This document shows, piece after piece, positions 44,801 to 52,094 of a stretch of 64,000 bases of DNA. Source of the stretch: Immersiella caudata (taxonomy: Eukaryota > Ascomycota > Sordariomycetes > Sordariales > Lasiosphaeriaceae). A program made the position numbers and the translations under genes. Position 1 is the first letter of the stretch. The number at the start of each line of letters is the position of its first letter. Below the pieces are notes generated by a model. That model worked only from the letters and a program-made list of their open reading frames with translations, searched no databases and was not told the DNA's origin. The stretch is taken from the NCBI GenBank assembly GCA_030512335.1, contig JAULSU010000002.1, positions 1,736,001-1,800,000 of the forward strand, given 5' to 3'.

Positions 44801-45351
44801 TTTGTCTGTAGGGCCTGATCCTTTGGCGTCTGCGCCTCGGTCCTCAGCTCCGGGTTTGGGGAAACCTTGATGTCCGCTCTACCTCAGCGGATCATCGACA
44901 GGGCCCCTTTGTTCTTCAGCCTTCGGTAAAGCAGGAACAGCAACAGTAGACAGTTGCTGGGTATTTAGGAAGGAACGGAAGAGAATGAGGACATGGACTG
45001 AACTATCGGCAGATGAAAGGTGCGGTCCACTCCCTAACTAAGTACCGGGTGGGTGGGTTTCCCGCCAACGGCCCCCGGTGGCGACCCCAGCTCTCCTCCG
45101 CCCTGCCCGCTTCCCCAACGCTGTCTAAGCTTCCTGTGCTTTCGCCGGGCGCCGATATTATTTGACAAGGGATGCCGTCTAAAATTCCCTCGAGCTCTTA
45201 GCGCGTATTTTCTGCAAGCCCTTCATTAACTGGGCAAATCAAGAGGATAGATCCGTGGCCTGGCGTGGGTCAATGAGCTTGAGGAAGGTGGGAGCTTATC
45301 GGGAGAGGTGGGGTAGCTCATGGATGACATCGGCCGGCTCCTAACGGGCTA

Positions 45352-45365
45352 TCGGTCCCCACCGA
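45352..45365. promoter_or_regulatory. UaY/Ppr1-type binding site
   Basis: Perfect palindromic TCGG-TCCCCA-CCGA, 580 bp upstream of the xanthine dehydrogenase start. TCGG-N6-CCGA is the established target of the Aspergillus purine activator UaY (Zn2Cys6, related to yeast Ppr1). A GATA motif (45349-45354) overlaps it. Presence is direct; use by a regulator is inferred. Confidence 0.65.
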
Positions 45366-45620
45366 GGGATGCTGCCGAGACCCTGACCCTGCCATGGCTC
45401 ACCGAGCCACCAGGACGCTCTTTCCCATTTCAAGACATCTCGCAAAACAATTTTTTCTTCTTTTTTTTCTTCTCAAAAAACACATTTATTGCGAGAACCT
45501 TAGTTCTGTTATCGCCCTGTCCGTTTTCTTGCACCACCCGTCACCGCCTGTGAGGCAGTAAGTTACTATCGCCTGAAACCCAATAAACCCCGAAAGATGT
45601 CCTGGATGGTCTAGCATCAA

Positions 45621-45770
45621 GTCATCTCCGCCCACATGAAAGTGGGTTTCCTCGTTGATGGAGATGACCGAGACCGTTGAACCCGGGACGGTGAGTGCGG
45701 CTCCCCATTTCGCTGGCTACTCGGCACCACTTTGCGCCCCCGATGCCGCAGTCCGTTGGACCACTTTCTC
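45621..45770. other. Inverted-repeat block, possible structured RNA
   Basis: Four helices follow one another: a perfect 9-bp stem (45621-45629 with 45660-45668) enclosing CCCAC/GTGGG; ACCGT/ACGGT (45673-45677 with 45688-45692); TGCGGC/GCCGCA (45696-45701 with 45745-45750); and GTCC/GGAC near 45752. The minus strand contains GGGTTCAAC, reminiscent of a tRNA T arm, but no complete cloverleaf forms. Confidence 0.3.
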
Positions 45771-46703
45771 ATCAATTTCACCCATCACCGCTGATGATTT
45801 CTAATCAAGAAGTTTCATTCACGATCATTTCTTGATGTACATCTCCCAGCATTGAGTGGGTCGGTCCGCAGCAGACTCATTCTTGATCTGAGGCTTGTGG
45901 CATCTGACGAAGACCATGCGAGAGCCCTTTCATCGAAAAAGGCTCCCCTGCACTCGAAAACGCATAGGTCTCGCCCTATGCTTGCATATTGTAGAAGCAA
46001 ACTTCTTATAAGGAGTGGACAATTTTTGGACTTCTCCTCCCAACAAGTGTGGCAACAGCAGAAGCCGATCGGCGCGGAGGTGACGACATGATAAACGCCT
46101 CGTCAACGAGCCGTTGATCACCAGTTTCTCTCCGGCCGTCGACTTGAGACTTAGCGCCTCCAAATCGCAGGCATGTCTTGCGGTGCTTGTCAAACGACCC
46201 TCGAATCCAACCTCGCACCGCAGCCTCGCGAAACAATGCTTACCAGGAAAATGTATGGCACATTCAGAGCTTTCACGATATCATCCTCAGAAGCATTTCC
46301 CGGGCTTTAGGCGTGCTTGTTCGCTGCTGGCAGCTGCAGCACATTCAGCATGAGGGACACCGAACCCGTTGTTAACAAACCCCTGAGCCGGTTGAAGGCA
46401 CCAGTCGGACTATCTCAACACTAACCAACTAAGAAGGGTGCGCGATGACACCCCCTTACTCGACAATGATCGCACCAGAGTCGCAGAAGTCCTCTCATCG
46501 ACTGCCGACCGGCATTATGAGACTTGACAAACCCAAAGCTGGGTCGTCGGTATCCTCACTTTTGTTCCCGTCCTGCAAAATCTTGTTGCCGTGCTATGTC
46601 GCGGTTCTCATGTTGTCGACGGCTACCAGGCTCAATGTCGCCTGGTGCGTACAAGTCCCCAGTGTAGGGTATCTGTTATAAGCCGGCATACCTGTTGCCC
46701 ATT

Positions 46704-48517
46704 ATGAGGTCCCACAAACTCTCCATCTCTTCTTCCTTCCCCTTTATCCTTTCGTTGCTTATTGTTACATGCCATGCCGACGTTTGGGACTCGACCCAGG
46801 ATACATATCTTGATGCGGTGACGTCCATACCTGAATGCGGGCTGGACTGTGTTCTACGACTTACCCCTGGGCTAAATAATTCTTGCCTCAGCACCGACTC
46901 GGCGACAACTTGCTTTTGCGAGGGCGATATCGGCCACTATATCGACGTTCTCAACTGTGTGCAGGGCCGCTGCACCATAGAGGAATCCATAGGTGAGTTG
47001 CCAAGTGAGCCACAGTCCGGCCCTCTCTGACAAGAAACAGAGACGGCGAGGGGGGCATGGGAGGCGTGTGGCAAGCCCCAGCGGTCTCGAAAACCAGACA
47101 TGCTGGGGTCTATAGCGGTCGAGGGCCCGGCCTTGATTTGTGTGCTCCTTCGGTTTTTTTCACGGTGGTGGACGTTGTCGAGGTTCGAGGTGGATGACTA
47201 CATCATGATGGTAGTCACGGTAGGCTGACACCATTCTTCGGCCGCCTGTAGCTCTTCGTTTAGCTGACCACCATCCTGAGATTCTTTACATCGCATTCGA
47301 GGTTCTAGGGTCAACCGCTGCGCAGCTTTCCTTTGGCGTCGACATTTGGACGGTTGAGGCAAAACATCTAGGCCTTTCCATCAAGGTGAGTACCACAGGG
47401 AAACAGTGTCTGTGTCGACTTGTCTGACGCGCTGCAGTTTTTCTACGCCTGCGAAACAATCTACCTCATCATACTCACCCTCACCAAAGTCTCAATTCTC
47501 TGCTTCTACCTCCGCATCTTCCCCAACCGTACCTTTCGCATCTGCTCGTTCGTCACCATGGCTTGGGTCGGCATATCCGGCATAATATTCGTCTTCCTAC
47601 AGCTCTTCCAATGCGTCCCCGTCCAGTTCATCTGGGAAGGCTGGAAAAAGGGGGACTTCGGCTCCTATCAATGCCTCGACGTCAACGCCCTCGCCTTCAC
47701 CACCGCCACTTTCGGCATCGCCCAGGACATTGTTATCCTTGTCCTACCTCTCCCCCTCCTCGCCAAGCTCGACGTATCCCGCCGATCCAAACTCGGCATC
47801 ATGCTGATGTTTTCCCTGGGGATATTCGTCTTCATCACTAGCTGCGTGCGCCTCTGGACCATATTCTCCTTTGGCGACTCGGTGAACCCCACGTGGGATT
47901 ACACGAACGTCCTCATCTGGACCGGCCTCGAGGTAGCCGTCAGCATCATCGTTACCAGCCTCCCGGCCATTCGCGTCCTTCTCAGCCATTGCTTCCCTGA
48001 TACCTTCGGCTCCCCACCTCCGAGCCGTCGTCGTGGGGCAGGCGGGGGATACACCTCTACCAGCTCCTTCGGTAATGATACGTATGTCGCGTCGTGGCAT
48101 AGCGCTCCGCCTGCGCTGAAACGACTCTCGGCCATAAGTCGAATCTCGTCCATCGTCGTGGGCAGGATGAGCGGTGACAACTACGACATGGGGAAGCTAG
48201 AGAGTCACATCGAGCTGGACGACAAATTGGGGAATGCGCATGCGGAAACGGGGAGGCATTCCTGTCCGGCGGATCTCTCAGGTGAGAGTGCGGGTAGGTC
48301 TGCAATGCCGAATATAGCGGACGTGCTTTCGAAGGGGGGAAGCGATGAGAGAGATAGGAGTAGAGACGGCGACGGGGAGGGATATGCGTATGTTTATTGC
48401 TGCCCGGAGCCGCGCACGCCGAGGAGGACGGTGACGATGGGGTCGATGAGGTCGGACGGGACGACGGTGGTGGGGAGGGATTCGCCTAGGTCGGACGAGG
48501 GGGAGGGTGGGAATTAG
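46704..48517 (+). CDS. CFEM-domain Pth11-like seven-helix receptor
   Basis: 550-residue putative G-protein-coupled receptor of the fungus-specific Pth11 class with an extracellular CFEM domain. Such proteins sense surfaces or host cues in plant pathogens, though many have unknown ligands. Exons 46704-46992, 47041-47219, 47281-47385 and 47438-48517; introns 48, 61 and 52 bp. The signal peptide is about residues 1-25 (FPFILSLLIVTCHA). The CFEM domain has all eight cysteines (IPECGLDC ... TTCFC ... LNCVQGRC ... EAC); intron 1 falls before the last. Seven membrane helices follow, including DDYIMMVVTILYIAFEVLG, LTLTKVSILCFYLRIFPN and AQDIVILVLPLPLLAKL. The cytosolic tail of about 190 residues is Ser/Arg/Asp rich. 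The third exon's acceptor (CCTGAG|ATT) is the least certain; a second phase-compatible AG lies 21 bases on. Confidence 0.88.
46993..47040 (+). other. CFEM receptor intron 1
   Basis: 48-bp intron (GTGAGT...GAAACAG) with a CTCTGAC branch site; splits a glutamate codon. Confidence 0.85.
47220..47280 (+). other. CFEM receptor intron 2
   Basis: 61-bp phase-0 intron (GTAGGC...CCTGAG). Both sites are weak, but the join DDYIMMVVT|ILYIAFEVLG fits the family. Confidence 0.65.
47386..47437 (+). other. CFEM receptor intron 3
   Basis: 52-bp phase-0 intron (GTGAGT...GCTGCAG) with a TCTGAC branch site; joins HLGLSIK to FFYACETIYL. Confidence 0.9.
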
Positions 48518-49004
48518 TATCTTTCTTGTTTGTATGGCGTGGGGAAATACCAAATTGCAGGGAGACTGTGGGTTAGGATGCAACTTATACCCGGATAAGG
48601 GGCGCTGGATACTCTTTGTTGGTTCAGTTGGCTGTTCAGCACATTTGATTAGATTGAAATAATAATATTAATGGCAACTGACATGTGTTTATGATTATCT
48701 CGTCCGGTGCCAAATCCAGCTCAGAGGAGCAAAAATGAGACATGCCCCGTCTGCCTTGTTCCCGTGCCCCCCCAGATCACCAGAGCGGGCCCCGCCTGAT
48801 CCTCCCGCCCCAGGCCGTGTGGGGCTTCCTTCCGTCTGGCCCGTGCGCCATCTAAAAACCAACGTCATCTCATCTCTCCCACTCCACACTGTGCTTCTCT
48901 CTCACCGCGCTCATAAAAGCAAAACAGAGACATCTCACCCCTTTCCACCTCTCCGACGCCACCATTCCTCCCTCAATTTCCTCAGAAAAGACAAAACAGC
49001 CAAA
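48518..49004. other. Intergenic spacer
   Basis: 487 bp holding the receptor 3' UTR and the promoter of the DUF2470 gene. The last 150 bases are C/T-rich, as in many fungal leaders. The open frame continuing upstream of 49005 is not conserved-looking. Confidence 0.5.
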
Positions 49005-49751
49005 ATGTCTTCCCCCACGGACATCCCACCCGCCCAGAAAGCGCGCACCATCGCACACATGAACAAGGACCATCGTCTCGACCTGCAACATATCCTGCAA
49101 CACTATAACAGCCTCTCTGCCTCGCAGATCGCTGAGGAGCCGCTCATGGTGGATATCGATTTACATTCCATCACATGCACCATGGGCAAGGACACGCACG
49201 TTATTCAGTTCAAACCACCAATGGCGAGCTGGGATGAGAGGAGGACGAGGTTGATTGAGATGACGATGAAGGCTAGGGAGGCGTTGGGGGTTGTTACGCC
49301 GGAGGGGGAGGGGAGTCATGGAGAGGGGGATCATGGCGGTGGTCATGGCCATGGGGCGGAGGGGAGGGTGACGGTGGATGAGTATCTTGCGCCTCAGGGG
49401 AAAGATTGGATCGCGTTTGTGGGGGTTTGTGCGTACTGGGTGAGTTACTTTCTTGTGAAGGGGGGGTTGATAGTGGAAGGGGGGAAGTTGTGGGAGGCGC
49501 TGGAGGTGGTGTTTCCGGGTGGCGCGGGAGGGTTTGAGTGGTTGGTGGAGACCATTTTGGTGCTAGTGGTAGGGATTCATGTGGTTGAGATGTGGTGGTT
49601 TGATCGGACGAGGGGGGTGAAGTACGGGGTGAGGAGAGGGTCGGCAGCGTGGTGGTTGTGGATGGGGAGTGTGTTTTTGGAGGGCATGGGTGCGTTTTTA
49701 AGGTTTGATGGGATTGTGAGGAGGAAGGTGAAGGCGGCAAAGAGGGGGTAA
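49005..49751 (+). CDS. DUF2470-domain integral membrane protein
   Basis: 248 residues, single exon. The N-terminal half (about residues 8-95) is a DUF2470 domain, related to the C-terminal part of haem-utilisation proteins: ARTIAHMNKDHRLDLQHIL, then EPLMVDIDLHSITCTMG and IQFKPPMASWDERRTRLIE. A His/Gly-rich linker (HGGGHGHG) follows and could bind metal. Three membrane helices come next: WIAFVGVCAYWVSYFLV, WLVETILVLVVGIHVVEMWW and WWLWMGSVFLEGMGAF. The tail is basic (RRKVKAAKRG). This combination occurs in ascomycetes as an uncharacterised family. The start is placed at MSSPTDIPPAQK; the frame is open further upstream but that part is leader. Function unknown; haem or metal handling would be only a guess. 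Confidence 0.85.
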   Translation: MSSPTDIPPAQKARTIAHMNKDHRLDLQHILQHYNSLSASQIAEEPLMVDIDLHSITCTMGKDTHVIQFKPPMASWDERRTRLIEMTMKAREALGVVTPEGEGSHGEGDHGGGHGHGAEGRVTVDEYLAPQGKDWIAFVGVCAYWVSYFLVKGGLIVEGGKLWEALEVVFPGGAGGFEWLVETILVLVVGIHVVEMWWFDRTRGVKYGVRRGSAAWWLWMGSVFLEGMGAFLRFDGIVRRKVKAAKRG

Positions 49752-50048
49752 TTTTGTGCGCGTTGTGTGTGGCAAGGGGGAAGAGACGAAGATGAGGAAA
49801 GGGCCTTTGAAAGCTGTAATTAGGTTCAATTTACATAGCCCCGTGCTGACAGCAGCCCCATGAGTTTTATGCTCCTTTACTTGAACATAAATTCAGTTCT
49901 AGGGTTAGGGTATGCCGAAAACTCCACCTTCTGCAACCGTCTTGATGCCTCATCTCATTCGCCCAACTTTCACTCACTCACTCACTCACTCACTCACTCA
50001 CTCACTCACTCACTCACTCACGACTCACGACTCACGACAACCCTCAAA
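49752..50048. promoter_or_regulatory. Short promoter/leader before TYW2
   Basis: 297 bp. It contains TAGGGTTAGGGT near 49900-49911 and a CACT microsatellite at 49971-50020, 28 bp before the TYW2 start. Confidence 0.55.
49971..50020 (+). repeat. (CACT)n microsatellite
   Basis: Fifty bases of perfect CACT (12.5 units), followed by two and a half CGACTCA units to about 50037. It lies in the presumed TYW2 leader. Confidence 0.95.
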
Positions 50049-51242
50049 ATGAACAGCATCAAAAGACCGCCCAAAAAACCCAAAGCCAACCCAATAACCG
50101 CCGCCATCACCTCATGGCTCTCTGCCCTTCCTGCACCACCCAACAACAATGAAATCGACAACCTCCTCAACACCTCTCCAAAACGTTGGTCCCTCTACGA
50201 ACCCATGGTCCTCCTCCCCAGCGGTAGCTTCACCTCCGCCCCTTGGCCCGACCTTGTCTCCTCCCTCACACCACAGCAAATGTCCCCCCTCTGGCTCGCC
50301 ATCCTCCAAAACATCTCCCCCTCTTCCAAAATCCCACTCACCCACCTCGCCGTCAACGAAGGGATTCCCTTGCATACATCCCACCACGGTGGATCAGAAG
50401 ACGGGGAAGATGGGGAAGACGAGAACTTGCTGCGGAGCCCGTCGAGTTTGCGACCACTGTATGGGGGTTTCGGGAGTACGAATCCAAATATCCCTCCCTC
50501 GGAGGAGGATTTCAACAAGGCATTCTGGGTGTCTACCAAGCAGAACGGGATTACGCAGGTGTGGGCTCCGCGATGGACGATGTTTAGCCGGGGGAACGTC
50601 AAGGAGAAGGCGAGGGTTTTGGGGTTTCGGTCCAGCAGAACTGGGGACGGGGGAGGGAAGGGAAAGTGGGCCGTGGATTTATACGCGGGGATTGGGTACT
50701 TTGTTTTCTCGTACGTCAAGATGGGGATGAGGGTGCTGTGCTGGGAACTGAATGCATGGAGCGTGGAGGGTTTGAGGAGGGGGGCAGAGGCGAATGGGTG
50801 GAGTGTGAGGGTTGTGCAGGGGGATGAGTTGGATAGAGTGAAGATGGAGGATGTTGTGAGAGGGGTAGAGGAGATTGTGGTGTTTTTGGAGGATAACAAG
50901 GAGGCGGGGAGGAAGATTGGAGCGCTGGAGGGGTTAGAGGTGGTGCATGTGAACTGTGGGTTTTTGCCATCAAGTGAGGGGAGTTGGAGGCGCGCGTGGG
51001 AGATTCAGAGGAGAGGGCTGAGGGCGGCAGAAAAGGGGTGGTTGCATTTGCATCAAAATGTGGCGGTTAGGGATATTGAGGGGAGGAAAAGGGAGGTTCA
51101 GGGGATGATGGATGAGTGGGGCCGTGGTGAGGTGAAGGGTGAGGTGGAACATGTTGAGCAGGTGAAGACGTTTGCGCCAGGGGTGTGGCATTGCGTCTTT
51201 GATGTGTGTCTTACCAAGCCTTCTGTGGCGGCAGTCGAATAG
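50049..51242 (+). CDS. TRM12: tRNA wybutosine-synthesizing protein 2 (TYW2/Trm12)
   Basis: 397-residue SAM-dependent enzyme. In the wybutosine pathway TYW2 transfers the 3-amino-3-carboxypropyl group from SAM to the tricyclic base at position 37 of tRNA-Phe, stabilising the reading frame. Single exon from MNSIKRPPKKPKANP. A Rossmann-like Trm5/TYW2 domain occupies the middle and end: FWVSTKQNGITQVWAPRWTM and MFSRGNVKEKARVLGF, then the SAM motif VDLYAGIGYFVFSYVKMG near residue 208, and MRVLCWELNAWSVEGLRRGA. The VHVNCGFLPSSEGSWRRAWE region follows, where methyltransferase relatives have NPP-type motifs. It ends WLHLHQNVAVRDIE and FAPGVWHCVFDVCL. It is somewhat shorter than the yeast enzyme. The frame is open upstream through the microsatellite. 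Confidence 0.9.
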   Translation: MNSIKRPPKKPKANPITAAITSWLSALPAPPNNNEIDNLLNTSPKRWSLYEPMVLLPSGSFTSAPWPDLVSSLTPQQMSPLWLAILQNISPSSKIPLTHLAVNEGIPLHTSHHGGSEDGEDGEDENLLRSPSSLRPLYGGFGSTNPNIPPSEEDFNKAFWVSTKQNGITQVWAPRWTMFSRGNVKEKARVLGFRSSRTGDGGGKGKWAVDLYAGIGYFVFSYVKMGMRVLCWELNAWSVEGLRRGAEANGWSVRVVQGDELDRVKMEDVVRGVEEIVVFLEDNKEAGRKIGALEGLEVVHVNCGFLPSSEGSWRRAWEIQRRGLRAAEKGWLHLHQNVAVRDIEGRKREVQGMMDEWGRGEVKGEVEHVEQVKTFAPGVWHCVFDVCLTKPSVAAVE

Positions 51243-51358
51243 AAGCGCTGGTCGCATTATCATTATATTTACCGTGTCATCATGTCCAGTTTCCATATCC
51301 CAAAGCCTATGTCCTCTCCGGCTTGTGTGTGCCCTCTGGGCTGGCCAGAGCTTCGTGC

Positions 51359-52094
51359 TCAGTTCCGTCGGAACTTTGCGGGTATGTTTTCCAGCACAAT
51401 CGACTGCTTGCTGAGCTTCTCTAACCGCTCCTGCTCCAATTCCATCTCCTCGTGCTTCTTAAAGTGCTCGATATCTTCTGGGTGGGTGAGATCCTCCAAC
51501 TTGGTGTTCTCATCGTGGTATCTAAGCAAGTTAGCCCCCTTGCCCCCTTGCCCCCTGGCATCTATGAACACATGGAATACTCACTTCTCCCAGTGATGAA
51601 TCTCATACTCATATTCGTCGTCACCGTGGTGACCCGGGCCGGTTCCGACATCGGGTAGGGTCTGGTGCTTCTCGTCGATGAAACCAACGAACTCGTCTCT
51701 CTCGATGAGGCCATTGTGGTTGGCGTCGATCAGCCCCAGGATCTCCCGAACGATCTCGTCCTTGCGCTGTTGCGAAACATGCTTATTGGAGTCGTCCATT
51801 AGGCCGTATGTCCGGAGGATCTCTTGTGGTTCCCATTTCCCATCGCTATCGAAGTCGTGCAGGGCGAAGAAGGATGCGGCGTCGAATTCGGCGGCGTGAT
51901 GCTCCTCTGCAATGATCTGGTGTTAGCTAAGCATAACACCAACAGCACCGAGAATGCTTGCCCGACATGTGCTTCTCCATCCAGCTAGCGTTCTCGCTGA
52001 CAATTGGCCTCTGCGAGCCATGGCCGTGATCCCCGTGGGCGCCGACCTGAACGGCCAGGCCGAGGCCGGCGACCAGGAGACCGGACAGGCGCAT
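51359..52094 (-). CDS. SSP120-like secretory EF-hand protein
   Basis: 205-residue lumenal calcium-binding protein resembling yeast Ssp120 and nucleobindin-type proteins of the secretory pathway. Exons 51962-52094, 51585-51906 and 51359-51521. Intron 1 uses a GC donor (GCAAGC...TTGCAG): GC-AG splicing gives ENASWMEKHMSEEHHAAEF, whereas the nearby GT donors I tried break the frame or create a stop. Intron 2 is 63 bp (GTGAGT...GCTTAG). The signal peptide is about residues 1-19 (MRLSGLLVAGLGLAVQVGA), with a short His/Gly stretch after it. Two EF-hand loops are complete: DFDSDGKWEPQE and DANHNGLIERDE. The C-terminal third is a charged helix (EEMELEQERLEKLSKQSI). It converges on TYW2 with 116 bp between stops. 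Confidence 0.87.
51522..51584 (-). other. SSP120-like intron 2
   Basis: 63-bp intron (GTGAGT...GCTTAG) with GCTAAC branch site. On the transcript strand it contains three GGGGG runs separated by CAA. Confidence 0.9.
51907..51961 (-). other. SSP120-like intron 1, GC-AG type
   Basis: 55-bp intron with GC donor (GCAAGC), a perfect GCTAAC branch site and TTGCAG acceptor; splits a glutamate codon (G|AG). Confidence 0.75.

Larger units (their letters stand above)
44773..46703. promoter_or_regulatory. Divergent region, xanthine dehydrogenase / CFEM receptor
   Basis: 1.9 kb between divergent start codons. It contains the G-rich tract, five CGATAR motifs read on the dehydrogenase strand (45003, 45296, 45349, 45509, 45566), a UaY-like site at 45352-45365, and an inverted-repeat-rich block at 45621-45770. 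No protein gene seen. Confidence 0.5.

Noticed and set aside
45640..45790. Intron-containing tRNA on the minus strand
   Set aside because: An anticodon-like 6-bp stem and GGGTTCAAC are present, but the D loop is only three bases and the T stem does not pair; kept only as a structured-RNA candidate.
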